DNA of 60,182 nucleotides from an uncultured Lachnospiraceae bacterium. GTDB lineage: Bacteria > Bacillota > Clostridia > Lachnospirales > Lachnospiraceae. The notes under the pieces are model-generated. The model did not search any database. It was given only the letters and a program-made list of their open reading frames with translations, and was not told where the DNA came from. The position numbers were made by a program, and so were the translations under genes. Location: contig CADABQ010000018.1 in the NCBI GenBank assembly GCA_902786205.1, positions 1 through 60,182 on the forward strand. Reading direction: 5' to 3'. This document shows, one piece after another, positions 1 through 8,001 of the stretch; position 1 is the first letter of the stretch, and each line of letters begins with the position of its first letter.

Positions 1-172
1 TTTTTTAGGAACATGGGAATGATTTTAAGCTTCACAGATGATTTTTTTAACTTTGTGGCAAAGTTTTTAATTCAGACACTGCGCCATGAATAATTCAGGT
101 TTTATTTATATTTTAGCCTTTTCTCTTCCAAACATTTTGATTACAACATTTTGCTTTCTTTTTACCCGTTTA
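1..172. other. Window edge, no gene seen
   Basis: AT-rich sequence between the window edge and the stop of the first minus-strand gene. I see no open frame with a ribosome site and no strong hairpin. It may hold the 3' end of the transcript that starts near 844. Confidence 0.4.
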
Positions 173-403
173 TCAGTCTTTCTTTAATTCCTCCATATAC
201 AATTCGGCTATATATGCTGGTCCATTGCACCAGAGCTTTGTTTTCTCATCATATAACGCTTTACCTGTCCTGGAACACAAGAAATCTGTTAACACATCTT
301 TCCCATCCCTCCCCGTCTCTTCTGCAATTTCCTCCGTTACCATGGTAATAAGAAGGTCTATTGTATAATTCATTCTTCCTTTGGATATTGTTACTTCAGC
401 CAT
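173..403 (-). CDS. Small protein of the DUF3990 operon
   Basis: Protein of 76 residues. The ATG at 403 was chosen because a strong purine-rich ribosome site (GGAGGGGGAGAAGG) lies just upstream; the longer frame to 460 has no such site. It starts MAEVTISKGRMNYT and ends with TGKALYDEKTKLWCNGPAYI, a pattern I associate with small proteins encoded beside DUF3791/DUF3990 genes. It overlaps the end of the upstream gene by 13 bases, so the two are probably translationally coupled. Function is unknown; a toxin-antitoxin-like role for such trios is only a guess. No membrane segment or signal peptide is visible. Confidence 0.6.
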   Translation of the reverse strand: MAEVTISKGRMNYTIDLLITMVTEEIAEETGRDGKDVLTDFLCSRTGKALYDEKTKLWCNGPAYIAELYMEELKKD

Positions 404-795
404 ACCTTCTCCCCCTCCACAAATTTCAAACATTTGATAGCTGCTTCTGTTTTGAAGCAATATTGGTCTTTTAATTTATTCGGTAATAACTGTTTCATGC
501 AAAAATCATCAGCTTCTTTGTCGCCTGCTGTTCCAAAAACTCCCGCAAGATACGCTGTAAGGGTAGCGTTCGTTGCATCATCTGCAATCTTTCCTGCAAT
601 AACATCATATTTTGCCATTTCATGTTCAACCTCAATGAACATTTTCTTCTTTCTGTGAGCAGCAATACAGTGTAGCCAGTCAACATCTGCTTTTTTGAAC
701 AAGTAAATAATTTGATCAACAGGTAAATGCCATTCTTCTGATGCAAGTCTAATTAATCTTGTCTGCATAAAAATAATTTCCAACTTTTCATTCAT
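391..795 (-). CDS. DUF3791/DUF3990 deletion hybrid
   Basis: Protein of 134 residues; ATG at 795 follows AGGAGGATTATATC. Residues 1-33 (QTRLIRLASEEWHLPVDQ.. LF) read like a DUF3791 N-terminus. From about residue 35 (DWLHCIAAHRKKK) onward the sequence reads like the C-terminal half of DUF3990, including YDVIAGKIADD and NKLKDQYCFKTEAAIKCLKF. The usual arrangement is two separate genes. Here the end of the first and the N-terminal half of the second appear to be missing, leaving an in-frame hybrid. I recall DUF3990 being placed near ADP-ribosyltransferase folds, in which case the lost half would hold the NAD-binding start; that is not verified. Probably a remnant, although the frame is open. Confidence 0.6.
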   Translation of the reverse strand: MNEKLEIIFMQTRLIRLASEEWHLPVDQIIYLFKKADVDWLHCIAAHRKKKMFIEVEHEMAKYDVIAGKIADDATNATLTAYLAGVFGTAGDKEADDFCMKQLLPNKLKDQYCFKTEAAIKCLKFVEGEKVWLK

Positions 796-843
796 GATAT
801 AATCCTCCTAACTGTGACTTCCCTGCGGCAGTCTCTTTCAGTT

Positions 844-873
844 ATCATACCTTAAAGTAGTCTCCTTATACAA
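844..873 (-). promoter_or_regulatory. Possible promoter for the DUF3990 operon
   Basis: On the minus strand TTGTAT (868-873) and TATGAT (844-849) are 18 bases apart, about 50 bases upstream of the ATG at 795. The -10 is good, the -35 is weak. Confidence 0.35.
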
Positions 874-947
874 AATCTATCATTTCGTTTTGCACAGTTC
901 TTATAAATTGGAAGTTGTCGGCTTCTTTACATAGATAAAATTACAAT

Positions 948-1682
948 TTACCCTGCATTGTCGCAATAAATCTCTATCGCATTTGCTACAAAGACCGCAG
1001 TACCTTCACCACCATAAGCATCGATATTCGTTGTAAAGTCTCCGCCACCTGAATACATTTTTCCTAGTCCACGCAGAATTTTATTTGTGCAAGTATAAAG
1101 GTTTTCTGTAATATAATCTTGTATTCTCTTTACAAGGTTCTGTGCGTCAGCGGATGCTGGGTCACTATTCTTTATTTCTCCAGCCTCCTTAAATAGTAGC
1201 ATAAATCTATCTGCTAAGATTTTCTCATCTTCCTCAGTACGATTCTTCTGCTTTTCTTCCATTTCCTTGTATTCCGGTGTGCTACCGTATAATTCCTTTG
1301 CCTGTCTGGAATATTCATCCAACTTACTTCTATCAAAAGCCTTAAAATCCATATGTTTCACTCCTAATATTTTTATTCCAAGTGCAAAGTTCATCAAGTT
1401 CTCAATATGTTCCTTTTTAAGCCTAAGCAGCTCTATCTGTTGTTCCAAAGCTTTGCCTCTATCAAAATCTGGACTATTTATAATTGCCTTGATGTCTTTA
1501 AGAGGAAACTCCAATTCACGAAACAGTAATATGTGTTGAAGGCGCTCCAAATCTGCATCGTCATACAGTCTGTAGCCTGCATCGGTGTATCCCGTCGGAT
1601 GTAAAAGACCAATCTTGTCATAATATTGTAGAGTGCGTATACTCACTCCGGCAAGCTTACTCACTTCATGCACTGTCATCAT
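948..1682 (-). CDS. MerR-family regulator with TipAS domain
   Basis: Protein of 244 residues. Residues 2-70 form a MerR winged helix: VHEVSKLAGVSIRTLQYYDKIGLL, then GYRLYDDADLERLQHILLFRELEF. A coiled linker (about 75-100) leads to a C-terminal TipAS-type drug-recognition domain of about 120 residues (LYGSTPEYKEMEEKQKNRTEED, then a C-terminal YGGEGTAVFVANAIEIYC). Relatives such as TipAL and Mta bind drugs or thiopeptides and twist a promoter with a long spacer to switch it on. Start chosen at the first of two ATGs, 8 bases after GGAGG. The promoter directly upstream has the expected 19-bp spacer, so autoactivation is likely. No drug pump is next to it. Confidence 0.9.
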   Translation of the reverse strand: MMTVHEVSKLAGVSIRTLQYYDKIGLLHPTGYTDAGYRLYDDADLERLQHILLFRELEFPLKDIKAIINSPDFDRGKALEQQIELLRLKKEHIENLMNFALGIKILGVKHMDFKAFDRSKLDEYSRQAKELYGSTPEYKEMEEKQKNRTEEDEKILADRFMLLFKEAGEIKNSDPASADAQNLVKRIQDYITENLYTCTNKILRGLGKMYSGGGDFTTNIDAYGGEGTAVFVANAIEIYCDNAG

Positions 1683-1713
1683 TTCTATTTCCTCCCTTGA
1701 CCTTGGTGACTTT

Positions 1714-1744
1714 AGTATAAACTATTACGTAACGTCAGAGTCAA
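1714..1744 (-). promoter_or_regulatory. MerR-type promoter, 19-bp spacer
   Basis: On the minus strand TTGACT (1739-1744) and TATACT (1714-1719) are separated by 19 bases instead of 17. The spacer contains the palindrome TTACGTAA. MerR-family activators shorten exactly this kind of over-long spacer by DNA distortion. It lies about 32 bases upstream of the MerR/TipAS start. Confidence 0.8.
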
Positions 1745-1852
1745 TACTTATTTGCAAGGAAAATTAAACTTGGCAATTCTGCAACTACAAATCTTCTGTT
1801 GCTTTCAATCACCCCGTAAGACTGAAATTTATCGCAATATTCCATTCTTGGA

Positions 1853-2401
1853 TTATACTCGCTTATAGATAATTGGTTCATCATATCCAAAAGTTTTCTT
1901 TCCATTAACTTCCATGCTTTCAGATACCTCCAGACAACTATCAGAAAACTTTTCCCAAAGTTTAAATATCATTATCGGTGAAAACTGGCTTGTACTGCCT
2001 CCTTCCCAGATTCCATCTTTTTCATGATAGAGCGCTGGAGTGAATTTTTCAGATTTTTTCAATTCAGTGTAGTCAACATTTTTCATAGAATCATATGAAA
2101 ACGTACTTTTATCTTCTCCTTCCGGTATTTCATAAGAATACAACACAATTCCATCTTCTTTCTCTGTAATAAGGAAAAGATGTGGGGAAGCATGGCGTTT
2201 CCCATTTGTCTCATAGTAGCTTTCTTCCACAACAAATTTACCATTAAAATCTTTAGGAAGGTTCAAAATTTTCTCATTACAGATTGTATTAATGTGTTCT
2301 GCATAAGGATATGCTTTTCCTTCTTTCTTCAACTTATCAAACTGTTCTTTATTATTAAAGTGTCCCGTCATCATATCAACAAAATTATCGAGTTTCATCA
2401 T
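1853..2401 (-). CDS. Uncharacterised protein, faint CpcT/CpeT likeness
   Basis: Protein of about 182 residues. The open frame runs on to 2488, but that part lies inside a repeat element (2426-2554), so I place the start at the ATG pair at 2401/2398, which has GGAG 9 bases upstream. The N-terminus DNFVDMMTGHFNNKEQF recalls the (L)xGxFsNxxQ opening of CpcT/CpeT-like proteins, and the rest is rich in beta-strand patterns and charged residues. No signal peptide or membrane segment is visible. The likeness is weak and no function follows from it. The element may supply or disturb its promoter. Confidence 0.55.
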   Translation of the reverse strand: MMKLDNFVDMMTGHFNNKEQFDKLKKEGKAYPYAEHINTICNEKILNLPKDFNGKFVVEESYYETNGKRHASPHLFLITEKEDGIVLYSYEIPEGEDKSTFSYDSMKNVDYTELKKSEKFTPALYHEKDGIWEGGSTSQFSPIMIFKLWEKFSDSCLEVSESMEVNGKKTFGYDEPIIYKRV

Positions 2402-2425
2402 GTTTTTTTTCTCCATTAGCGTAAA

Positions 2426-2554
2426 ATGTAGTCTCAGAATCTCCCTTGCACCCACTTTTGCGACTGTTTTTCCGCCATCTATACACAAATTTAATCAACG
2501 TACGCTCCACGTACGCCTCATAAATTTGTGTATATAGAGACTCCGAGAGTACAT
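2426..2554. mobile_element. MITE copy 1 (4-bp duplication)
   Basis: An element of 129 bp. The right end reads ATGTACTCTCGGAGTCTC on the minus strand; the left end (ATGTAGTCTCAGAATCTC) is its inverted copy with three differences. TAAA flanks it directly on both sides (2422-2425 and 2555-2558). The core holds the nested inverted repeat ACGTACG-CTCC-ACGTACG. A second copy lies at 46695-46829 in the opposite orientation. There is no coding capacity, so it would depend on a transposase encoded elsewhere. Confidence 0.8.
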
Positions 2555-2637
2555 TAAAAATCTAAATTTACGATACTTTATACATATTGTTGTATTTTTT
2601 TACCCAATAACATTTTTTCAGTTCCGCAAATGGGAAG

Positions 2638-3117
2638 TTACTCATACAATTCCTTGCGGATATTTTCGCAATCCTTCGCCATTTCCAGCATATCTTCATC
2701 ATCTACCATTTCATGAAGATCATATGCAAAAGGAGAAACACAGAAATCTGCTAAAGCCCGATTCATTGCCTGCTCCTCTTCCTGCGTAGTTATGATTTTT
2801 ATAAATCGATCTCGTTCTTCTCCATGATACAGATTTTTTATATTAAATCCACCACTTTTTTTACTTTCAAGAATAAGTGCCGCCAAATCAGTTACCAAAT
2901 CAATCGCATAGTAAAATTCGTAACATAGCCCTTCCGAATCAATATATTCTAAATTGGGTGAGGTATGGAAATTCCAGTTTAGCCTGCTAAGTCCAGTATC
3001 ATTGAATATCTCGTTCAGAGATATTTCAGTTTTGCCTTTGTCATAGAGGTAGTCTATCAAGGTCAAGCTATCGTCTGTGCCACCGATATAGTTAGCCCAA
3101 TATTTTTCAATATACAT
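2638..3117 (-). CDS. Uncharacterised acidic cytosolic protein
   Basis: Protein of 159 residues. The ATG at 3117 is preceded by AAGGAGGGGATAAA, a better start than the frame's first codon at 3177. Composition is acidic with many aromatic residues (MYIEKYWANYIGGTDDSLTLIDYL; FCVSPFAYDLHEMVDDEDML), and no membrane segment or signal peptide is visible. Size and style resemble immunity-type proteins of polymorphic toxin loci, but I see no toxin partner, so I assign no function. The neighbouring racemase remnant ends 54 bases upstream of the chosen start, so the two may have shared a transcript. Confidence 0.6.
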   Translation of the reverse strand: MYIEKYWANYIGGTDDSLTLIDYLYDKGKTEISLNEIFNDTGLSRLNWNFHTSPNLEYIDSEGLCYEFYYAIDLVTDLAALILESKKSGGFNIKNLYHGEERDRFIKIITTQEEEQAMNRALADFCVSPFAYDLHEMVDDEDMLEMAKDCENIRKELYE

Positions 3118-3170
3118 TTTATCCCCTCCTTTTATCATTTGCGATTTATTAATTTCATTAAAATCGGAAT

Positions 3171-3377
3171 TTAACAATCTAAAATAGTCTTTACAATAGA
3201 ACTAATATGTATCTGCATGGTATCTAAACAGGGAACGGAACTCACTTCATCATTTAACAAAAGCGGAAGTTCTGTACACCCTAACACAATCGCTTCTTGA
3301 ACACCATATACAATATCATGATAATATGGAATTGTAGACTCTGGTCCCATACCACCAACTAAACCCAACTTTTTCAT
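3171..3377 (-). pseudogene. Aspartate/glutamate racemase, internal deletion
   Basis: Residues 1-26 (MKKLGLVGGMGPESTIPYYHDIVYG) are the N-terminus of an aspartate/glutamate racemase (RacD/YgeA type). The next residue begins the C-terminal part EAIVLGCTELPLLLNDE.., which contains the second catalytic Cys (GCTE). A normal enzyme has about 230 residues; here only 68 remain. The middle, with the first catalytic Cys, is gone, yet the frame stays open. ATG at 3377 follows AGGAGGATAGGCACT. It cannot racemise amino acids in this form. Confidence 0.85.
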
Positions 3378-3410
3378 AGTGCCTATCCTCCTCAAACTCT
3401 GATTTTCCAT

Positions 3411-3711
3411 TCTCCTTTATAAATTGCACACCGCATATAATGGTATATTTTCCATCCACTCCTGATCCATATATTTCAAAGTAGAAAAACGCACTGCCTT
3501 CCTAGTATATCACATTTTTTCTGACCTATACCACGACTATTTTTACATTTTTTCCGACCTGAATTATTTATAATTTAACACTTTTTCTGCTCTGGATGTT
3601 ATTTTTTCCTTGGTTCAAGGATATTTGCAATCCGCTTTGCAACTTACGCATATAAAAGTACCCGACCTCTTCTCAAACTCAAGTTGCCATAATAACTACA
3701 TAAGATGCCAT
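3411..3711. other. Intergenic, nothing recognised
   Basis: About 300 AT-rich bases with several T-runs and no supported gene. A 16-mer at 3620-3635 (GATATTTGCAATCCGC) recurs inverted at 9865-9880, which may mark another degraded repeat. Confidence 0.4.
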
Positions 3712-3744
3712 AAATGCCCTCTATTATATCGAAAGAGGGCATTT
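3712..3744 (-). terminator. Hairpin 3' of the Xre gene
   Basis: AAATGCCCTCT (3712-3722) pairs with AGAGGGCATTT (3734-3744) in an 11-bp perfect stem. It lies about 50 bases after the stop of the minus-strand Xre gene. The T-run after the stem is short, so terminator activity is inferred. Confidence 0.55.
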
Positions 3745-3792
3745 ACAAATAATGTTCATAATAATCTCGACTGCTGTTAATTAAATTGGAAG

Positions 3793-4302
3793 TTATCTTT
3801 TCTTATATGTCACCACAATTCCAACTACAGAAGCCAAAAAAACAATCGGTGCAAATCTTACAAATAGGAATTCAAACCCATGCATTATTGTCCCTGCCAC
3901 TGCCAACTCAGGGTCATTGTAATTCCAATTTAAATAAGAACTATTTATAGATGCAAGTAAGATAAATATTATCACTATAACTACACACAATGAAATAAGA
4001 AGCCATCGAATCGTTTTGACTCTTGTTATACTTCTTTTTGCAAGCTGCAAATTAATAACTTCCAACTTTTCAGAAAGAATCTTTAAATCATTGGTAGTCG
4101 TTTCTACTACAGGTTCTCCAAGTAATTCATTTACCGTAACATCCAATTCATCCGCCAACATAATCAGCATATTGGAGTCTGGAACGGACAAACCATTCTC
4201 CCACTTTGATACAGTCTGTCTTACTACGTTCAGTTTAATTGCAAGTTCTTCTTGCGATAGCCCTTTTGATTTTCTAATTTTTTTGATATTTTCATTAAGC
4301 AT
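3793..4302 (-). CDS. Xre-type regulator with membrane tail
   Basis: Protein of 169 residues. Residues 3-62 are a Cro/C1-type helix-turn-helix (IKKIRKSKGLSQEELAIKLNVVRQTVSKWENG), followed by the usual LNELLG-like end. A short linker (63-97) leads to two hydrophobic segments, about 100-120 (WLLISLCVVIVIIFILLAS) and 148-165. Such membrane-tethered Xre proteins are common in Firmicutes and may sense the membrane, but the signal and targets are unknown. ATG at 4302 has AAGGAGGCATAGAGT upstream. It appears monocistronic. Confidence 0.85.
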   Translation of the reverse strand: MLNENIKKIRKSKGLSQEELAIKLNVVRQTVSKWENGLSVPDSNMLIMLADELDVTVNELLGEPVVETTTNDLKILSEKLEVINLQLAKRSITRVKTIRWLLISLCVVIVIIFILLASINSSYLNWNYNDPELAVAGTIMHGFEFLFVRFAPIVFLASVVGIVVTYKKR

Positions 4303-4505
4303 ACTCTATGCCTCCTTGTTTTTGATGACTCGATTCTATATCAACAGAGCCGTTGCCACAAGCAACGCATATTAACATACGCCTATTTGCAGGCTTTTCG
4401 CAGACAAATCCAGGCCTGTCAAACTTTTTCTACTTTTCATCCTCTCACCCTTCGTACCAAAAGCATCCCTCTAAAACTCCCGTTTCCACTACATTTCTAC
4501 AATTT

Positions 4506-4532
4506 GAGAGTTACCAATTTTTGACAACTCTC
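4506..4532 (-). terminator. Possible terminator hairpin
   Basis: GAGAGTT (4506-4512) pairs with AACTCTC (4526-4532), just after the stop of the minus-strand gene ending at 4542. The stem is only 7 bp, so support is weak. Confidence 0.35.
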
Positions 4533-4541
4533 TAGTTTCTG

Positions 4542-4928
4542 CTATTCATCCAACATATTTTGAATGACTTTTGTAATCTCTGAAGTCCCTTTATGATTCC
4601 ATGCAAACTGCACATCACTACCAACAACTGGTTTGTCTTTTATATGGTCTGCCAATTTAGCTGAAATGATTTTTTCCCAGTACCGAACATTATAATCCTC
4701 ACCCTGAACAGATTCTATAACCCCTAAATGTTGTTCAAAAATTTGCATGAAGCCATCCATAACTTTTACTTTTCGATATTTGGGAAATTCCTCATTTATT
4801 TTATTTAATTCTTCCTGATTTTCCAATTTCTCAAAATCCGGGCTTTCCATAAGTTTTCCCTTTATAGATGAAAAATCATTGTTCAATGGTAACACCATCA
4901 ATGCATCCGGTGTATTTCCCCACTCCAT
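4542..4928 (-). CDS. Uncharacterised protein downstream of the sirtuin
   Basis: Protein of about 128 residues starting MEWGNTPDALMVLPLNNDFSS. The frame can be extended to a TTG at 4982, inside the sirtuin gene, but the ATG at 4928 with AAGG 9 bases before it is more likely. It is acidic with no membrane segment, and I do not recognise the family. It is the last gene of the radical SAM-macrodomain-sirtuin cluster, lying 28 bases past the sirtuin stop, so it may be a target or accessory of the ADP-ribosylation system. That is inference from position only. It could also be a truncated C-terminal fragment. Confidence 0.5.
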   Translation of the reverse strand: MEWGNTPDALMVLPLNNDFSSIKGKLMESPDFEKLENQEELNKINEEFPKYRKVKVMDGFMQIFEQHLGVIESVQGEDYNVRYWEKIISAKLADHIKDKPVVGSDVQFAWNHKGTSEITKVIQNMLDE

Positions 4929-4956
4929 GTAGAAACACCTTTTGATACACCAAAAA

Positions 4957-5871
4957 TTATATCTGTCCCAAAACTTTTTCAATATCTTCCTTTACACAAA
5001 TAGACTTTTCTTCTATTTCTTTCGGTGCGTATGCTTCATTTTGATTCAAACACACATAAGTCGCCTGCGAAAATGTATTTGTCATCTGCCAAAATGGGTA
5101 TTTTATAATACCAGGAGTATTGTATCCAACTCCAAGCTCCAAAAATACGATTTTCTGTTTCTTATGTGTCTGTAAAAACTGTTCATATCTCTGTGCTGCC
5201 TGATTCCAGCCTTCGTCTTCCACAAATGTAGCATCTGACCGAAGATTCATACTCATAGGCTTTCCACACTTTGGGCAGTATGGAACCAGATTTTTGGGAA
5301 CCGTAAGTTTTATATTCACATTTTCCGTTTTATATAGTTTTCCATCTTTTATCTGAAATCCCTGACTACAAACCATCTGGCGTATCTGATTTTCATTATC
5401 ATAAGTTTCTTTGTGACAAGGTTCGCTGCACTGAAATAATCCATAATCTCCCTGTGTGTAAAACAGTCGTTTTTTGGCAAATCCTGCTTTTTGAAAACAA
5501 TGATCCACGTTTGTAGTCAGCACAAAGTAATCTTTATTCCCTATAAAATGCAAAAGTTCTGCATACACTGGTTTCGGCGCATCCATATAACGATTTACAA
5601 AAATATATCTGCTCCAATATCCCCAATATTCCTCCAGCGTTTCATAGGGATAAAATCCTCCAGAGTACATATCCGAAAATCCATATTTTATTTCAAAATC
5701 TGAAAAATAAGCATGAAATCGCTCTCCGCTGTAATCAAAGCCTGCAGCGGTAGAAAGCCCTGCACCAGCTCCTATTACAACTGCATCCGCTTCTTTCATT
5801 TTTTCTCTTATATCTCGCAATTTATCTGAGTAATTGCTTATAGATTTGTTCGTCTTCCTCCTTAAAAACAT
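4957..5871 (-). CDS. Class-M sirtuin (SirTM), protein ADP-ribosyltransferase
   Basis: Protein of 304 residues. It has the sirtuin NAD-binding motifs GAGAGLSTAAGFDYSG (about 34-49) and TTNVDHCFQKAG (about 119-130). At the position of the usual catalytic HG there is QGD (YTQGDYGLFQCS, about 140), the change that marks macrodomain-linked SirTM enzymes. These transfer ADP-ribose to proteins rather than deacylate them. Two Cys pairs (CSEPC and CPKCG) fit the structural zinc site. The gene overlaps the macrodomain gene by 50 bases, the classic SirTM pairing. In staphylococci and streptococci the modified target is a lipoylated GcvH-like protein; no GcvH-L or LplA2 gene is present here. Confidence 0.9.
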   Translation of the reverse strand: MFLRRKTNKSISNYSDKLRDIREKMKEADAVVIGAGAGLSTAAGFDYSGERFHAYFSDFEIKYGFSDMYSGGFYPYETLEEYWGYWSRYIFVNRYMDAPKPVYAELLHFIGNKDYFVLTTNVDHCFQKAGFAKKRLFYTQGDYGLFQCSEPCHKETYDNENQIRQMVCSQGFQIKDGKLYKTENVNIKLTVPKNLVPYCPKCGKPMSMNLRSDATFVEDEGWNQAAQRYEQFLQTHKKQKIVFLELGVGYNTPGIIKYPFWQMTNTFSQATYVCLNQNEAYAPKEIEEKSICVKEDIEKVLGQI

Positions 5872-6595
5872 TAAACATCACCTTCATTCTTGTATTATTT
5901 TCCGCTTTATATTGTTTTGCGGTCTGTACGGCAAGCTCCGCGGCTCTTTTATTTGGAAAACGGAATACACCTGTAGAAATGCAACAAAAAGCGATACTTT
6001 CTACGCCTTTTTCTTCTGCAAGTGCAAGACAAGATTTATAGCATGATTTTAATAATGCTTCATGCTGCTTTGTAAGTTTCCCCTGTACAATAGGTCCCAC
6101 TGTATGAATCACGTAATCACAAGGCAAATTAAACGCCGGTGTAATCTTTGCCTGCCCGGTAGGTTCCTCATGTCCTTGTTTCTGCATCATAGTATTGCAG
6201 TAATTTCTAAGCTGTACGCCTGCGTATGTATGAATACAGTTATCAATACAATTGTGGCAGGGCTGATAACAACCAGTCATTCCACTATTAGCAGCATTTA
6301 CAATTGCCCCTACTTTAAGCCTTGTAATATCACCCTTCCAAATATAAAAATCAGGCTGTATTTCTTCCAGATCTGCAAGTGTTATAATCCCCTTATTTGT
6401 ATTTACTTGTTGCAGATATTCGTCCTGGATTTTTAAAAAAGCATCATCCATTGTGCCAGGCATCCGCATATTCATAAGGGATCTCAAAAGCATTTTTTGT
6501 TTTTCCTCATTCTCTGGGATTGACATATTTGCATACGTTTTATTCTCTTTTAATAATTTTTCAATCAAATAGACTCTTCTATCATTTTGCTTCAT
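5822..6595 (-). CDS. Zn-dependent macrodomain ADP-ribosylhydrolase
   Basis: Protein of 257 residues. The macrodomain begins near residue 75 with the NAANSGMTGC loop, preceded by a helical N-terminal extension. The motif GCYQPCHNCIDNCIHTYAG carries the Cys/His ligands typical of Zn-macro proteins, and the distal phosphate loop is SIAFCCISTGVFRFP. The enzyme is expected to remove ADP-ribose placed by the neighbouring sirtuin. ATG at 6595 overlaps the stop of the disrupted radical SAM gene (ATGA), so translation was once coupled to it. With that gene broken by an insertion, expression now depends on another promoter, possibly in the element. Confidence 0.9.
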   Translation of the reverse strand: MKQNDRRVYLIEKLLKENKTYANMSIPENEEKQKMLLRSLMNMRMPGTMDDAFLKIQDEYLQQVNTNKGIITLADLEEIQPDFYIWKGDITRLKVGAIVNAANSGMTGCYQPCHNCIDNCIHTYAGVQLRNYCNTMMQKQGHEEPTGQAKITPAFNLPCDYVIHTVGPIVQGKLTKQHEALLKSCYKSCLALAEEKGVESIAFCCISTGVFRFPNKRAAELAVQTAKQYKAENNTRMKVMFNVFKEEDEQIYKQLLR

Positions 6596-6738
6596 TTTCG
6601 AATCACCGCTTTCACCGGACATTTTTCATAACAATTTCCACAATTGCAACCACCATAAACCATGCCCTTCTTTGCATTATTTGGCAACTGAAATTCTCCT
6701 GTTTCATATTCATACAACGTCCATAAATGGTCCTTTTT
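6592..6738 (-). pseudogene. Radical SAM protein, 3' fragment
   Basis: The minus-strand frame KKDHLWTLYEYETG..GGCNCGNCYEKCPVKAVIRK ends at TGA 6592-6594. The Cys-rich tail (CNCGNC..C) looks like the C-terminal auxiliary iron-sulfur region of a radical SAM/SPASM-type protein. It continues the frame that breaks off at 8526, across the IS200/IS605 element: ..CETYF before, KKDHLW after. It has no start codon of its own. The stop overlaps the macrodomain ATG. Confidence 0.8.
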
Positions 6739-6883
6739 AGTGAACTACACACGAAGCTAAAGCTTCGGTGCTTCTTGCTTCTACCTCTACTGCACCGCAC
6801 AACCAAATAGTTATTTAGCGTCTTACACAAAGTCCACAATCGTATAAGTTTGGCTAGTTCCTAACCTACTATATAAGAAAACC
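6739..6883 (-). ncRNA. Possible TnpB guide RNA (omega/reRNA) region
   Basis: Segment between the tnpB stop and the right end of the element. In IS200/IS605 elements this part gives the RNA that guides TnpB, with the guide coming from flanking DNA, here the radical SAM 3' fragment. The terminal hairpin is visible. Transcription and folding are inferred from the family. Confidence 0.4.
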
Positions 6884-7990
6884 TCAGGCTATTTGTAACA
6901 ACCTTAGTCCTTCTCTTCTTATGTTTAGTGCCGCATTTGTATCTCTATCGGTTGAATACCCACATTCACATACAAATTTCCTCATCGATAAATTCTTCAT
7001 CTCTTTATGCTGTTTGCCACAAGCATAACATATCTGACTGGATGGATACCATTTGTCTACTTTTACAAAGTATTTGCCTCTATCTGTAAGTTTGTAATCT
7101 AACATAGTAAGAAACATACCATATCCGTTATCCAGTGTTGCCTTACCATTTCCAAAGCTCCTGTTCGACATATTCTTCATGTCTAAATTCTCTACACATA
7201 CTACATCGTACTGATTGGCTATCTCAGTAGATTTTTTGTGTAGAAAATCAAGTCTTTGATTAGATGTATGTTTTTGTAATCTGGCTACTTTAAGTCTTGC
7301 CTTATTATGATTATTGCTGTTTTTTTCTTTTCGTGATAGCTGTCTTTGAAGTTTAGTCAACTTCTTTTGTGCTTTACGATAGTATTTTGGACTGCCACAT
7401 GTATTACCAAAACTATCTGTATATAGACCGTCTGATTTGTAATCAAAACCGATAGCATTATCTGATACAGATACTTTATTTATGGTCCCAGCATACTCAA
7501 AAAGAACAGATGCATAAAACTTACCATCACTATCCTGTGAAATAGTAGTTGATTTAATTACCCAATCTGATTCTGGTTTTCTATGTATCTTAGCTTTTAC
7601 AATACCAATCTTAGGTAATTTAATACCATTATCAGTAATAAAAATAGTGCCTTTTTGGTTATTTGTGGTGTATGTTTTTCTGCTATATTTAGCAGATTTG
7701 AACTTAGGAAACCCTGTTTTCTTATCACGAAAGAAGTTTTTGTATGCAGTTTGCAAATGCAACTGAACATTTGAAAGTGCAAGACTATCTACTTCTTTCA
7801 AATATTTGTATTCGTCCAGTTTCTTGTACTGTGCAGGTGTAGTCATAAGCATTTCACCTGTTGTCTTATAATGTTCGACTTTATCAGCAAGCATCAAATT
7901 CCATATCTTACGACAACAACCAAATGTCTAGGCAAATAGTTCTACCTGTTTGTTTGTAGGATATAATCTGTATTTGATTGCCTTATTCAT
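6884..7990 (-). pseudogene. tnpB: TnpB with an in-frame amber codon
   Basis: The frame opens at ATG 7990 after AGGAGGTGTAGTT with MNKAIKYRLYPTNKQVELFA, then hits TAG at 7928-7930, where relatives usually have Lys or another polar residue. It continues TFGCCRKIWNLMLADKVEHY.. to the end. The rest is intact: RuvC residues Asp in IGFDYKSDGL, Glu in VCVENLDM and Asp in DRDTNAALNI, and the zinc finger CYACG..CECG. So a single substitution inactivates an otherwise complete RNA-guided nuclease of about 368 residues. Internal initiation (for example ATG 7897) would give a protein lacking the N-terminal wedge strand. Confidence 0.9.
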
Positions 7991-8001
7991 AACTACACCT
8001 C

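Noticed and set aside
2402..2488. N-terminal extension of the 1853 gene
   Set aside because: It lies mostly inside the MITE copy and has no ribosome site; the ATG pair at 2401/2398 is better placed.
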